Source: Mesorhizobium erdmanii USDA 3471 (GTDB lineage: Bacteria > Pseudomonadota > Alphaproteobacteria > Rhizobiales > Rhizobiaceae). Taken from it: a stretch of DNA of 64,000 nucleotides. Of this stretch, positions 8,677 to 18,384 are shown one piece after another (position 1 is the first letter of the stretch; the number at the start of each line of letters is the position of its first letter). The notes under the pieces are model-generated. The model saw only the letters and a program-made list of their open reading frames with translations. It was not told the origin of the DNA and made no database searches. Made by a program: the position numbers and the translations under genes. The stretch spans positions 372,001 to 436,000 of the forward strand of contig NZ_KI421453.1 of assembly GCF_000472705.1 (NCBI RefSeq), written 5' to 3'.

Positions 8677-9276
8677 ATGAGCTATGCAATTGTGGGATTC
8701 GGGAAGATTGGCCAGGCCCTCGCCCACGCCTTCGCCCGCAGGAACATCGACGTGACCGTCGCGAGCCGCCGGCCGCCTGAGGCGTTGGCGCAGCAGGCAC
8801 GGGCGATTGGACCCACGGTCGTCGCCAAGTCGCTGCGGGAAGCACTCGAGGCCGATACGATCATCCTGGCGGTGCCGTTCGGGGAGCATAGCGAGGTGGC
8901 GAAGGCACTGCCGAGCTGGAAAGGCAAGACGGTCGTCGACGCGACGAATGCGTTGGTTCCACCTGAGGAACTGGACGGTCTCGTGTCCTCCGCCTTCGTC
9001 GCGAAGGCGTTTACCGGCGCCAAGTTCGTCAAAGGTTTCAATCACCTGATCGCGGCCACCCTGGCCACCGATCCGATCGTCGAGGGCGGCCACCGGGTCG
9101 TCTTTCTGTCGAGCGACGACGAAGACGCGACCGTTCCCGTGGCGGCCTTGGCCAGACAACTCGGGTTCGCACCCGTCAAGCTGGGAAGGCTCAACGAGGG
9201 TGGCGCGCTGGTGCACGCACGCGGTCGCATTTGGGGCCCGCTCATCTTCCAGGACCTGTTCAAGAAGGAGCAGTAA
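8677..9276 (+). CDS. F420/NADP oxidoreductase-like NAD(P)-binding protein
   Basis: Small Rossmann protein of 199 residues of the NADP oxidoreductase, coenzyme F420-dependent type (PF03807 fold). The N-terminus MSYAIVGFGKIGQALA is the nucleotide-binding motif, SRRPPE suggests NADP preference, and VDATNAL and VKGFNHL match family motifs. Members in bacteria lacking F420 usually act as NADPH-dependent reductases of unknown substrate. An AGATCGGAGAAATACG leader gives a GGAG ribosome binding site. It follows the SDR gene on the same strand and converges with ornithine cyclodeaminase. Confidence 0.8.
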   Translation: MSYAIVGFGKIGQALAHAFARRNIDVTVASRRPPEALAQQARAIGPTVVAKSLREALEADTIILAVPFGEHSEVAKALPSWKGKTVVDATNALVPPEELDGLVSSAFVAKAFTGAKFVKGFNHLIAATLATDPIVEGGHRVVFLSSDDEDATVPVAALARQLGFAPVKLGRLNEGGALVHARGRIWGPLIFQDLFKKEQ

Positions 9277-9321
9277 TCGATCCGCAATTCGCAGAGGCGC
9301 GGCGGGACATGTGGGTGAAGC

Positions 9322-10380
9322 TCAGGCGGCCGGCTGCGGTGCTGCCCTGAGCAGCATGCCGAAGAGGTCGCGCGGCTCGTCGGGATCGGCGAGCAGGTCG
9401 AGTTCCTCATACAGGCCGGTGGCCTGGAGCTGGTCGCGGACATACCGCAGTGCTGAAAAATCCTCGGTGGCGAAGCCGACGGAATCAAACAGCGTGATCT
9501 GCTCCGGAGCCTTGCGGCCTTCTGCCTGGCCGGTCATCACCTGCCACAGCTCGGTGACCGGATGGTCGGCATCGAGCTGCTGGATTTCGCCCTCGATGCG
9601 CGTCTGCGGCGGAAACTCGACGAAGATGTCGGAGCGCAGCAGGATGTCGCGGTGGAGCTCCGTCTTGCCGGGGCAGTCGCCGCCGACCGCGTTGATGTGA
9701 ACGCCGGAGCCCACCATGTTATCGGTCAGGATGGTGGCATACTGCTTGTCGGCGGTCACCGTGGTGATGATGTCGACGCCCTCCACCGCATCCTGCCCGG
9801 TGGTGCATATGGTGATCTCAAAGCCCTTGCCGGCGAGGTTGCGGGCACATTTTTCCGAGGCCTGGCGGTCGATGTCGTAGAGCCGCAACCGGTCGACGCC
9901 AAGCAGCGCCTTGAAGGCGACGGCCTGGAACTCGGACTGGGCGCCGTTGCCGATGATGGCCATGGAGCGCGAACCCTTGGGCGCCAGGTATTTGGCGGCG
10001 ACAGCGGACGTAGCCGCGGTGCGCAATGCTGTCAGGATCGTCATTTCGGTGAGCAGCATCGGATAGCCGGAACCGACATCGGCGAGCACGCCAAAGGCGG
10101 TGACCGTCTGGCGGCCTTCGCGCATGTTCTTCGGATGGCCGTTGACATATTTGAAGCCGTAGAGGCGGCCGTCGCTGGTCGGCATCAGTTCGATGACGCC
10201 GTCATGGCTGTGCGAGGCAATGCGCGGCGTCTTGTCGAACAGCTCCCAGCGGCGGAAATCCTCCTCGATATAGGCGGCGAGTTCGGTGAGGAACCGCTCG
10301 ACGCCGATGGCCAGCACCAGTTTCATCATGCGGTCGACGCTGACGAAGGGGACGATGGCAAGGCGGGAAGGCTGGGTCAT
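9322..10380 (-). CDS. ocd: ornithine cyclodeaminase
   Basis: Ornithine cyclodeaminase/mu-crystallin family protein of 352 residues, cytoplasmic, NAD-dependent, converting L-ornithine directly to L-proline with release of ammonia. Characteristic features are FKYVNGHPKN, the long TEMTILTALRTAATSAVAA helix, the Rossmann motif AIIGNGAQSEFQ, and VGGDCPGKTEL with the conserved aspartate. The start overlaps the arginase stop by 4 bp (ATGA), so the genes are translationally coupled and form a two-step arginine to proline route. The full length agrees with the family. Confidence 0.93.
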   Translation of the reverse strand: MTQPSRLAIVPFVSVDRMMKLVLAIGVERFLTELAAYIEEDFRRWELFDKTPRIASHSHDGVIELMPTSDGRLYGFKYVNGHPKNMREGRQTVTAFGVLADVGSGYPMLLTEMTILTALRTAATSAVAAKYLAPKGSRSMAIIGNGAQSEFQAVAFKALLGVDRLRLYDIDRQASEKCARNLAGKGFEITICTTGQDAVEGVDIITTVTADKQYATILTDNMVGSGVHINAVGGDCPGKTELHRDILLRSDIFVEFPPQTRIEGEIQQLDADHPVTELWQVMTGQAEGRKAPEQITLFDSVGFATEDFSALRYVRDQLQATGLYEELDLLADPDEPRDLFGMLLRAAPQPAA

Positions 10381-11312
10381 GAGATGCTTCCGGAATGGCT
10401 GCGGGTCGGGCGGTCCATGATGCGGCGGCCCATCAGGCTGGCGGTAAGGTCGACCATGAGCGTGGCGGTGCGGCCGCGCTCGTCGAGGAACGGGTTCAGC
10501 TCGACCAGATCGAGGCTCGAGACGAGGCCGCTGTCGGACAGCATTTCCATCACCAGATGCGCCTCGCGGAAGGTGGCGCCGCCGGGCACCGTGGTGCCGA
10601 CGGCCGGCGCGATCGAGGGGTCGAGGAAATCCACATCGAGGCTGACATGCAGCAGGCCGTTGGCCTTTTCGACCAAGGCCAGGAAGGCGCGAAGCAAAGG
10701 GGCAATGCCGTGCTCGTCGATGGTGCGCATGTCATGCACGGTCACGCCCGCCTCGTTCAGCGCCCGGCGCTCGGCCGGATCGACACTGCGCAGGCCCATG
10801 ACGCAGATGCGGGACGGATCGACGGCGACGGGCAGGTCCGGGAAATAGCCGTCGAAGCCCGGCCGCCCGCTGGCATAGGCGAGTGGCACGCCGTGCAGAT
10901 TGCCGCTGACGGTGGTGTCGAGCGTGTGAAAATCCGGATGCGCGTCGAGCCACAGCACGAAGAGCGGCCGGCCGCGCTCGGCGGCCCGGCGCGCTATGCC
11001 GGATACCGTGCCGGCCGAAATCACATGGTCACCGCCAAGGAAGATCGGCATGGCGTCCCGCGAAACCGCATAGGCGGTCTCGGCGATCGCCGCGGTCCAT
11101 GCGGAAATCTCCGGCAAGGCCTTCAGCGCGAGATTGCCGTGGACGACAGCGCGCGCAGGAGCGGCTTGCACCGCGCCCCAGTCCTCGACCTCATGGCCAA
11201 GTTCCGACAGCACCGAGACAAGCCCTGCCGTGCGCAGTGCGCTCGGCCCCATCTCGCATCCCATCCTGCCCGCGCCGTCCTGCACCGGCGCGCCAACGAT
11301 CCTGCAGCGCAT
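10377..11312 (-). CDS. rocF: arginase
   Basis: Arginase/ureohydrolase of 311 residues, hydrolysing L-arginine to L-ornithine and urea with two Mn ions. The metal motifs are complete: GGDHVIS, WLDAHPDFHT, and SLDVDFLDP, plus HGVPLA. The ATG at 11312 (MRCRIVGAP) matches the usual family start; an upstream extension in the same frame has no family similarity. It is the first gene of a coupled pair with ornithine cyclodeaminase and is divergent from an Lrp/AsnC regulator whose presumed operator lies in the 124-bp gap, a layout common in rhizobia for arginine-inducible catabolism. Confidence 0.93.
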   Translation of the reverse strand: MRCRIVGAPVQDGAGRMGCEMGPSALRTAGLVSVLSELGHEVEDWGAVQAAPARAVVHGNLALKALPEISAWTAAIAETAYAVSRDAMPIFLGGDHVISAGTVSGIARRAAERGRPLFVLWLDAHPDFHTLDTTVSGNLHGVPLAYASGRPGFDGYFPDLPVAVDPSRICVMGLRSVDPAERRALNEAGVTVHDMRTIDEHGIAPLLRAFLALVEKANGLLHVSLDVDFLDPSIAPAVGTTVPGGATFREAHLVMEMLSDSGLVSSLDLVELNPFLDERGRTATLMVDLTASLMGRRIMDRPTRSHSGSIS

Positions 11313-11397
11313 GATTCTTCTGCCCTCGCGATTGATGCGTGGAATGAACCATCCTCGCCTGGCAGTTTGAACAGGCGAAATTGGCATTTCGAAAAAA

Positions 11398-11431
11398 TTG
11401 ATTTATCATTCTGGGCAATCATTCTGATCAA
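11398..11431. promoter_or_regulatory. candidate Lrp/AsnC operator between arginase and its regulator
   Basis: The AT-rich divergent region holds TTGAT at 11398 and its inverted mate ATCAA ending at 11431, enclosing two direct copies of ATCATTCTG (11405-11413 and 11418-11426) with a 13-bp period. This composition stands out from the GC-rich surroundings. Lrp/AsnC proteins bind as dimers to such partly symmetric, phased AT-rich sites. Placement just before the regulator start also fits autoregulation. Confidence 0.5.
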
Positions 11432-11436
11432 AATGG

Positions 11437-11886
11437 ATGGCAATCATGGACGCGCTCGACGAAAGGCTGATCACGCTGCTCAGGCACGAGGCGCGGCGCA
11501 GCATCTCCGATCTCGCGATCGATCTCGGCGTCTCGCGCGCCACGGTGCGGGCGCGCATGGAGCGGCTGGAAAAGTCGGGAGAGATCATCGGCTACACTGT
11601 GGTGCTCCGCGCCGACGCCGTCGACCAGAGGATACGCGGCGTCATGATGATCGAGATCGAAGGCCATGCCGCCGATCGCGTGGTCAGGGCGCTCGGCGGT
11701 CTTGCCGAGGTCTCGACCATCCACACCACGAATGGCCGCTGGGACCTGGTGGTCGAACTTGGCACGGCATCGCTGACCGATTTCGACGCGGTGCTGCGGC
11801 GGATACGGCTGATCCCCGGCATTACCGGCAGCGAGACGAGCCTTCTTCTGGCAACGCCGCGGACGACCAGGGCAAGGTTGGCTTAG
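11437..11886 (+). CDS. Lrp/AsnC family transcriptional regulator
   Basis: AsnC-type regulator of 149 residues: N-terminal HTH (LDERLITLLRHEAR, then DLGVSRATVRARMERL) and a C-terminal RAM ligand-binding domain (TTNGRWDLVVELG, then IPGITGSETSLLL). A second in-frame ATG at 11446 (MDALDE) is an equally plausible start because many family members begin there. It is divergent from arginase-ornithine cyclodeaminase and is most likely their arginine- or ornithine-responsive activator, by analogy with other proteobacterial arginine catabolic loci. It converges with tssH. Confidence 0.9.
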   Translation: MAIMDALDERLITLLRHEARRSISDLAIDLGVSRATVRARMERLEKSGEIIGYTVVLRADAVDQRIRGVMMIEIEGHAADRVVRALGGLAEVSTIHTTNGRWDLVVELGTASLTDFDAVLRRIRLIPGITGSETSLLLATPRTTRARLA

Positions 11887-11919
11887 CCTGGATCAGGCTA
11901 GCCCGGGCGCTGGCAGCGC
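11884..11919. terminator. two small hairpins between convergent lrp-type gene and tssH
   Basis: Two perfect inverted repeats follow one another. TAGCCTG-GAT-CAGGCTA (11884-11900) includes the stop codon of the regulator gene, and GCGCTG-G-CAGCGC (11907-11919) comes next. Being symmetric, they could stop transcription from both sides of this convergent junction. No U-tract is present, so the call is tentative. Confidence 0.35.
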
Positions 11920-11933
11920 AGCCGCGCCTGACG

Positions 11934-14771
11934 CTATTCGAAGGAATAGGTGAAACCGTCCTTGGAGGCCCCTACGGTCACCTTTGTCATCTTTTCACCC
12001 GCTAGCGACCGGTTGAGCACGCCGCGGCTCAATTCCGGCAGAAGCGTGTTGGTCAGGATGGCATCGATCATCCGCCCGCCGGATTCGATCTCCGTGCAGC
12101 GGGCCTTGACCATATCCATGACACCGTCGCCGATCACCAGTTCCGCGTCGTTGGTTGCGCGCAGCCGCCGAGCGATCTTGGCAAACTGGTGGCGGGTGAT
12201 CGCTTCGATCATCGAATCCGAGAGCGGATAATACGGTATCGTGACCACTCGACCGAGGAAGGCCGCCGGAAAGACCTTCAGCAGCGGGCTGCGCAAGGCA
12301 GTGTCGAGATCGTCCAGCCCGGCCCGCACCGTGCCGTTCCTGGTCCGGTCCATGATGACTTCGGAACCCACATTCGAGGTGAGCAGGATCAGCGTGTTCT
12401 TGAAATCGATCCGTCGACCTTCGCTGTCGTCCATCATCCCCTTGTCAAAGACCTGGAAGAAGATCTCGTGCACGTCCGGATGCGCCTTCTCGACCTCGTC
12501 GAGCAGGATCACCGAATAGGGTTTGCGGCGAACCGCCTCGGTCAGGATGCCGCCCTTGCCATAGCCGACATATCCCGGCGGAGCACCCTTCAAGGTGGAG
12601 ACAGTATGCGCCTCCTGGAACTCGGACATGTTGATCGAGATCAGGTTCTGCTCGCCGCCATAGAGCGTCTCGGCCAAGGCCAGTGCGGTTTCGGTCTTGC
12701 CGACACCCGAGGGGCCGCACAGCAGGAACACGCCCACCGGCTTTTCCGGCGCGCCCAGCCCGGCGCGACTGGTCTGCACGCGCCTGGCGATCATCTCCAT
12801 GGCATGATCCTGTCCGACCACGCGTTCGGACAGGGTGGCCGCGAGCCGCAGTGCCTTTTCGGTCTGGCTCGACAGCATCCGCCCGGTCGGAATTCCCGTC
12901 CAGTCCTGAACGACGGCAGCCACCGCGTTACGGTCGACCGATGGCAGGATCAACGGCGTCTCGCCTTGCGCGGCGGCGAGTTCGGCCATGAGGTCGCGTA
13001 GCCGGGCGAGGTCAGGGGGCGGATCGGATGGCGCAGGCTCGGCAACCATTTCGGCCTTCACTTTGGCCGCCTTGGCCTTCGGCTTTACGGCCTTCGCCAG
13101 TTCAGCCTTCGTCGTTTCAGTCCTGAGCGGTTCCGTCTTGAGCGGCTCGGTCTTGGGCACCTTGGTCTTTTCCGCGTCCGTTGCTGTAGTCTCCGTATAG
13201 GCCTCAGCGGTCGCCGCCTGATCGAGCGGCACGCCTTCGCCGCGCAGCCTGGCGCGCAATTCGAGGATCTCGGCGACAAGGGCCTTTTCGCGATCCCAAC
13301 GCTGCTGCGCGGCGGCAAGCGTGACCTCGGTTTCGGCAAGCCCGGTCTCGACGCGCGCCTGCCGGTCAGCCACCTCGATGCCGATCGCGGCCTCGCGGCC
13401 GATGATGCCGCGCTCCACCTCCAGCGCCTGGCGGCGGCGCAGGATGTCCTCGACCTCCGCCGGCGTGGCGTGCTGCGAGATGGCGACACGGGCGCAAGCG
13501 GTGTCGAGAAGGCTGACCGCCTTGTCCGGCAATTGCCGTGCCGGGATGTAGCGATGCGACAGGCCGACCGCCGCCTCTATCGCCTCATCGAGTATCTGCA
13601 CCTCGTGGTGCTGCTCCAGCACGCCGGCCACGCCGCGCAACATGAGAACGGCCACCGCCTCCGACGGCTCGTCGATCTTTACCACCTGGAAACGGCGCGT
13701 CAGCGCCGGGTCCTTCTCGATGTGCTGCTTGTATTCGGCCCAGGTCGTTGCCGCTATGGTGCGAAGCTCGCCCCGTGCCAGCGCTGGTTTCAGCAAATTG
13801 GCGGCATCGCCGGTTCCGGCGGCGCCGCCGGCGCCGATCAAGGTGTGGGCTTCGTCGATGAACAGGATGACCGGCGTTTCCGATGATTGAACCTCATCGA
13901 TGACGGCCTTCAGCCGTTTTTCGAACTCACCCTTCACGCTTGCGCCCGCCTGCATCAATCCGACGTCGAGCATACGCACGCTGATGCCTTGCAGCGCGGG
14001 CGGCACGTCCTCCGCTGCGACACGCAAGGCAAAGCCCTCGACGACAGCGGTCTTGCCGACCCCGGCCTCGCCGGTCAGGATGGGATTGTTCTGCCGGCGC
14101 CGCATCAGGATGTCGACGATCTGCCGGATCTCGGGATCGCGGCCAACGACCGGATCGATCTTGCCGTCGCGGGCGCGCTGGGTGAGGTCTGTCGCGTATT
14201 TCGCCAGCGCCGAATCCCCGCCCGGACCGCGCTTCTGCGGCGTCTCGGCAGGGCCAGCGGCAGGCGGCGAGCCGGCTTCGAGCGAGCCTTCGGTCACATC
14301 GGCGAAGCGGGAAATGACGCCGTCGGCGTCGATCTTGTCGAATTCGGCGCTGATTTTCGACACCAGGCCTTCCAGCACCGGCAGCTTCAGGCAGGCGAGC
14401 AGGATGTGGGCGCTGCGCACCTCTTCGACGCCGAACTCCAGCGTCGCGAGGTTCCAGCCCTCCTGGATGGCGTGGAAGATGTGGTCGGAAAACTCCTCCA
14501 CCGATGTTGCGCCATAGGGCAGCTTGTCGATGGCTCGCGTCATGTCCGCCGTCAGCCGGCTGGCATCCAGCCCGGCGTCCGCAACGATCATCTGCACGTC
14601 CGAGCGCTCGGACAGCACCAGTTGCTGGATAAAATGGACGAGCTCGACGTAAGGATTGCCGCGTAGTTTGGCGGTGTCGGCGGCGGCCTTGAAGGCGCGG
14701 ACACCCACGGCATTGAGCTTGCCGACCAGTTCCTTGCGCTTGAAGGTCTGCGATGACCGGCGCTGTTCCAT
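11934..14771 (-). CDS. tssH: T6SS ATPase TssH (ClpV)
   Basis: AAA+ disaggregase of 945 residues that dismantles contracted TssB-TssC sheaths for recycling. An N-terminal Clp repeat domain is followed by ATPase 1 (Walker A GEAGVGKT about 232, Walker B ILFIDEAH about 300), a coiled-coil middle region and ATPase 2 (GPSGVGKT about 686, [13 protein letters not shown] about 753). Residues about 520-580 form a low-complexity Lys/Thr/Glu/Pro segment with repeated KTEPL, unusual for ClpV and making the protein somewhat long. ATG 14771 is preceded by AGGAG; an in-frame ATG at 14813 extends it without support. Transcribed divergently from the rest of the T6SS operon. Confidence 0.95.
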   Translation of the reverse strand: MEQRRSSQTFKRKELVGKLNAVGVRAFKAAADTAKLRGNPYVELVHFIQQLVLSERSDVQMIVADAGLDASRLTADMTRAIDKLPYGATSVEEFSDHIFHAIQEGWNLATLEFGVEEVRSAHILLACLKLPVLEGLVSKISAEFDKIDADGVISRFADVTEGSLEAGSPPAAGPAETPQKRGPGGDSALAKYATDLTQRARDGKIDPVVGRDPEIRQIVDILMRRRQNNPILTGEAGVGKTAVVEGFALRVAAEDVPPALQGISVRMLDVGLMQAGASVKGEFEKRLKAVIDEVQSSETPVILFIDEAHTLIGAGGAAGTGDAANLLKPALARGELRTIAATTWAEYKQHIEKDPALTRRFQVVKIDEPSEAVAVLMLRGVAGVLEQHHEVQILDEAIEAAVGLSHRYIPARQLPDKAVSLLDTACARVAISQHATPAEVEDILRRRQALEVERGIIGREAAIGIEVADRQARVETGLAETEVTLAAAQQRWDREKALVAEILELRARLRGEGVPLDQAATAEAYTETTATDAEKTKVPKTEPLKTEPLRTETTKAELAKAVKPKAKAAKVKAEMVAEPAPSDPPPDLARLRDLMAELAAAQGETPLILPSVDRNAVAAVVQDWTGIPTGRMLSSQTEKALRLAATLSERVVGQDHAMEMIARRVQTSRAGLGAPEKPVGVFLLCGPSGVGKTETALALAETLYGGEQNLISINMSEFQEAHTVSTLKGAPPGYVGYGKGGILTEAVRRKPYSVILLDEVEKAHPDVHEIFFQVFDKGMMDDSEGRRIDFKNTLILLTSNVGSEVIMDRTRNGTVRAGLDDLDTALRSPLLKVFPAAFLGRVVTIPYYPLSDSMIEAITRHQFAKIARRLRATNDAELVIGDGVMDMVKARCTEIESGGRMIDAILTNTLLPELSRGVLNRSLAGEKMTKVTVGASKDGFTYSFE

Positions 14772-15108
14772 CGAACGTGCTCCTGCGATCTGCCAGCCGA
14801 TAAACTGCCACATAAGCCGTCACTTGACAAAGCGCGGGACGGATCGATGGCGCGACGTCCGGTTCAGCCGGCCCTTTTCACTTGTGGAAAGTCCCGCATC
14901 CCTGTCTGCGAACAGCCACGTGCCCGGGCGCCCCTGCGAGATGCGATTCGCATACGGCTTAGGCAAGCAAGCCACCGATTTCAACGACTGGGAAGCGGTT
15001 TCGTTTAGCTTCTGTTAAATTTTTGGACAGCCATTGAATTGTGGTAAAGTGCAACCGTGTGCTAACGTGGCGTCACGTACGGTTTGAGGTCGGTCGCTGG
15101 GGGTTTGA
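14772..15108. promoter_or_regulatory. 337-bp divergent promoter region, tssH / tssA
   Basis: This gene-free region should carry promoters for tssH (left) and for the main T6SS operon (right). The part next to tssA is AT-richer. Two short perfect palindromes are visible: ATGCGA-T-TCGCAT at 14941-14953 and ACGTG-GCGT-CACGT at 15065-15078, the latter ending 31 bp before the tssA start. I could not fit a convincing sigma-54 site. No coding frame here looks real. Confidence 0.45.
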
Positions 15109-16281
15109 GTGATTGATGCCGCGCTCTGGCTTAGCCCGCTCGACGGTGGAAACCCGTCAGGGGAGGATTTGCGCAACGACCCGGCTTTCCATGAGTTGGA
15201 GCGCCTGACGGAGCCCGAGGTCAAGGTCGTCCACGACGGCAACAACAAGCCCACGTCGCAAAGCACCATTCCTGTCGACTGGTCCGCTGTGCTGGCAAAA
15301 GCGGCGGACTTGCGCGCGCATGGCCGCGACCTGCGCCTCCTCGTCATCGTCACGCGTGCGCTGGCCAATGAAGAAGGGCTGGCCGGGCTCGCGCAAGGTC
15401 TGACCCTGATCGCGCAGACCTTCGATCAGCATTGGGAAACCATGCATCCGGCCCTGCGGCCCGGCGCCTCGCCTCGCGATGCCGCCTTGCGCCGTATCAA
15501 CGCGCTACTCGACCTGCAGAATGGTCAGGACGGGCTGTTGGCGAACCTGCGCCAGATGATTTTCTTAACGCCACGCTCGATCGGGCCGATCAGCGGACGC
15601 GACCTGGAACAGAGCGCGCTCGACGACCGTGTCATGCTCCAGGAAGCCGCCTCGGGATTGAACACTGCGGAAAAGGCCGCGCTGGTCAGCGCGCACGGGC
15701 AATTGTTGAACCGGGTGCGCGCCGGATGTGCGGCACAGATTGATCAGGCCGGTGCGGAGATGGTTTCGCTGGTCGCCGACGCCCGGGCAGCGATCGCAGC
15801 CCTCGACGCGGTGGAAACAGCGCTGAACGCCCGCCTCGAAGGCGGCGGCGCTCCCGTTCCGGACTTAAAGCGGTTTCTGCAGCGTTTGCTGACGACCCTC
15901 GAACGGAATTCGGCGGCGGGTGCGGTGGCCAACGGCGCGGCCAAGCCGCCCAACCCGGCAGAACCGGCAACGCCTGCTCGAAACGGTCATGGAGCCGAGA
16001 CTATGGCAAGTGCGGCAAGCTACACGGAGACCAGCACCGGGCTTCCCGACCGGATCTCCTCGCGCGACGACGTGGTGAAGTGCCTCGACCTGGTCGTCGC
16101 CTTCTATGACCGCACCGAACCATCGAGCCCGATACCGCATCTGGCGCGGCGCGTACGCCGCATGGTGCACATGGATTTCGTTGAACTGATGGAAGATCTC
16201 GCCCCGTCGGGGCTGAAGGAATTCCGGCTCCTTGCCGGCGTTCCGGATGTCAAGAAGACGGCTCAGAAGGATGAAAGGTAA
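15109..16281 (+). CDS. tssA: T6SS baseplate/cap protein TssA
   Basis: TssA (ImpA) of 390 residues, which primes assembly and coordinates tail tube and sheath growth. The ImpA N-terminal domain fills roughly the first 125 residues (LSPLDGGNPSGEDLR, then HWETMHPAL), and the conserved C-terminal signature TEPSSPIPHLARR with FVELMEDLAPSGL is present. Translation starts at GTG 15109 with a GGGGG stretch upstream. It is the first gene of the long plus-strand T6SS operon; tssB starts 6 bp after its stop. Family assignment is clear. Confidence 0.93.
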   Translation: MIDAALWLSPLDGGNPSGEDLRNDPAFHELERLTEPEVKVVHDGNNKPTSQSTIPVDWSAVLAKAADLRAHGRDLRLLVIVTRALANEEGLAGLAQGLTLIAQTFDQHWETMHPALRPGASPRDAALRRINALLDLQNGQDGLLANLRQMIFLTPRSIGPISGRDLEQSALDDRVMLQEAASGLNTAEKAALVSAHGQLLNRVRAGCAAQIDQAGAEMVSLVADARAAIAALDAVETALNARLEGGGAPVPDLKRFLQRLLTTLERNSAAGAVANGAAKPPNPAEPATPARNGHGAETMASAASYTETSTGLPDRISSRDDVVKCLDLVVAFYDRTEPSSPIPHLARRVRRMVHMDFVELMEDLAPSGLKEFRLLAGVPDVKKTAQKDER

Positions 16282-16287
16282 CAGCAC

Positions 16288-16827
16288 ATGCCAGCCGAAA
16301 GCAAAGCGAAGGTCATCGAACGAAATCGTGCGCCGCGGGTGCAGATCGCCTATGACGTGGAAACCTACGGTAGCCCGACGACGATCGAATTGCCGTTTGT
16401 AATGGCCGTGATGGCCGACCTTTCCGGCGCTTCGCAGACCAAGGAAGCATCCAAATCGGTGCTGGACCGGTCCTTCGTCGAGACCGACGCTAACCGCTTT
16501 CCCAAATTCATGGAGGCGCTCGGGCCGCGCGTCAAAGCCCGAGTGAAGAACACGCTGCCGCAAGCCGAAGGCCAGGAGCGTGACGAGGAACTGGCGCTCG
16601 ATCTCACCTTCACCAAGATGGGTGATTTCGCTCCGGACAAGGTTGCCGAGCAGGTGCCGCAACTGGCCGAAATCCTCAAGATGCGGCGCCAGCTCGAGGA
16701 ACTGCTCGGCTTCATGGATGGCCGCGTCGACGCCGAAAAACGCATCGCGCAGCTTCTGAACAACGAGCCGCTTCTTGGCAAGATCGCCAGCCAGGCACTG
16801 GCCGACGACGACAAGGCAGGGGAGTAA
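16288..16827 (+). CDS. tssB: T6SS sheath small subunit TssB
   Basis: TssB/VipA (ImpB) of 179 residues. Together with TssC it forms the contractile cytoplasmic sheath around the Hcp tube. Family hallmarks are RNRAPRVQIAYDVE near the start, ELPFVMAVMADLSG, and the C-terminal region LRMRRQLEELLGFMDGR-like helix (here KMRRQLEELLGFMDG). Length is normal. An AAGG ribosome binding site lies before the ATG, and tssC begins 3 bp after the stop, as is nearly universal for this pair. Confidence 0.96.
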   Translation: MPAESKAKVIERNRAPRVQIAYDVETYGSPTTIELPFVMAVMADLSGASQTKEASKSVLDRSFVETDANRFPKFMEALGPRVKARVKNTLPQAEGQERDEELALDLTFTKMGDFAPDKVAEQVPQLAEILKMRRQLEELLGFMDGRVDAEKRIAQLLNNEPLLGKIASQALADDDKAGE

Positions 16828-16830
16828 ACC

Positions 16831-18336
16831 ATGGCCGAACAGCAAAAGACCGCCGCCGTCACCGCCGAGGCCGAAGCCATCGACCTTGGAGAATTCAGCG
16901 GGCTCCTCGAGAAGGATTTCAAGGTCAAGAAGGACGACAGCGAGAAGCTGCAGCAACTCGTGCGCAATCTCGCCCTCGCGGCACAGTCGCGTTCCGACAC
17001 CACGACCATTTCGTCCAATGCGATCAAGTCGATCAAGTCGCTGATCGCGGGCATCGACAAGATGCTGACGACACAGGTCAACGAGATCCTGCACGCGCCG
17101 GAAGTGCGCGAGATGGAAGGCACATGGCGCGGCCTCTGGTATCTCGTCAACAACACCGAGACGGATCAGAAGCTGAAGATCCGGGTGATGAACATCTCCA
17201 AGGAGCAACTGGCCGACACGCTCGAAGACTATGAAGGCCAGATGTGGGACCAGAGCCCGATCTTCAAGAAAGTCTATACGGACGAGTATTCGATGCTGGG
17301 CGGCGAGCCGATTGGCTGTGTGATCGGCGCCTACGAATTCTCGAACCACCCGCGCGACGTCGGCCTGTTGCGCAACATTTCCGGCATCTGCGCATCGGCG
17401 CACACGCCGTTTATCGCGGCCGCCTCGCCGCGCCTGTTCCGCATGGACAGCTGGCAGGAATTGCCGAACCCGCAAGACTTGCAGCAGATCGTCTCCAACC
17501 CCGCCTATGCCTCGTGGCAGTCGCTGCGTGAGAGCGAGGACGCCCGCTATATCGGCCTGACCATGCCTCGCGTTCTGGCCAGGCTGCCCTATGGCACCGA
17601 TACCGTTCCGGTGAAGGGCTTCACCTTCGAGGAAGAGGTGCAGGGCGATCACAACAAATATGTCTGGATGAACGCCGCCTTCCCGATGGGCGTCAATATC
17701 AACCGTAGCCACAAGCTGTTCGGCTGGGGCACGCAGATCCGCGGCGTCGAGAATGGCGGCACGGTGCTCAACCTGCCGGTGCACAGCTTCCCGACCGACG
17801 ATGGCTCGATCGCGATGAAATGTCCGACCGAAGTCGCCATCGACGACCGGCGCGAGGCCGAACTGGCCAAGCTCGGCCTGATGCCGATCCTGCATCGAAA
17901 GAACACCGACCTCGCGGCCTTCATCGGCGCCCATTCGCTGCAGGACGACGAAACGCGCGCCGGTCGGCTGGTCGACCCCGATGCACAGTCGAACGAACGG
18001 CTGAGCGCCAACCTGCCCTATCTCTTCCCGGTCTCGCGCTTCGCGCACTACCTCAAGGCGATCGCGCGCGACAAGGTCGGCTCGTTCAAGGAGCGCTCAG
18101 ACATGCAGATCTGGCTGACCGAGTGGATCAACCGCTACGTGCTGGCCAACCCAGCCTTCGCCGACGACAAAGCGCGCGCCAAGCGCCCGCTTGCGGCGGC
18201 CGAAGTCCAGGTCGACAGCGTGGAAGGACGGCCGGGCTACTACAACGCCCGCTTCTACCTGCGTCCGCATTACCAGCTGGAGGGCATCAACGCCTCGCTG
18301 CGGCTGGTATCGGAATTGCCGTCCGTGAAGACTTGA
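16831..18336 (+). CDS. tssC: T6SS sheath large subunit TssC
   Basis: TssC/VipB (ImpC) of 501 residues, the large sheath subunit. Recognisable stretches include EVREMEGTWRGLWYLV, YEFSNHPRDVGLLR, FRMDSWQELPNP, NRSHKLFGWGTQIRG and the C-terminal GYYNARFYLRPHYQLEG. Length and content are normal for a functional sheath protein. Only one tssC is present, without the tssC/impD duplicate found in some imp loci. GGGGAG serves as ribosome binding site in the 3-bp junction with tssB. Confidence 0.97.
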   Translation: MAEQQKTAAVTAEAEAIDLGEFSGLLEKDFKVKKDDSEKLQQLVRNLALAAQSRSDTTTISSNAIKSIKSLIAGIDKMLTTQVNEILHAPEVREMEGTWRGLWYLVNNTETDQKLKIRVMNISKEQLADTLEDYEGQMWDQSPIFKKVYTDEYSMLGGEPIGCVIGAYEFSNHPRDVGLLRNISGICASAHTPFIAAASPRLFRMDSWQELPNPQDLQQIVSNPAYASWQSLRESEDARYIGLTMPRVLARLPYGTDTVPVKGFTFEEEVQGDHNKYVWMNAAFPMGVNINRSHKLFGWGTQIRGVENGGTVLNLPVHSFPTDDGSIAMKCPTEVAIDDRREAELAKLGLMPILHRKNTDLAAFIGAHSLQDDETRAGRLVDPDAQSNERLSANLPYLFPVSRFAHYLKAIARDKVGSFKERSDMQIWLTEWINRYVLANPAFADDKARAKRPLAAAEVQVDSVEGRPGYYNARFYLRPHYQLEGINASLRLVSELPSVKT

Positions 18337-18384
18337 TTTGCAGCAACCAGACTTTGTTTTGTTTGAAAGCGGTGGAGAAAGACA

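Noticed and set aside
15020-15060. Possible sigma-54 promoter before tssA.
   Set aside because: No GG-N10-GC spacing could be fitted; only generic AT-rich sequence.
15865-18048. Long minus-strand open frame (about 725 codons) opposite tssA, tssB and tssC.
   Set aside because: tssB and tssC are unmistakable on the plus strand. The antisense product is His/Arg/Asp-rich with no domain.
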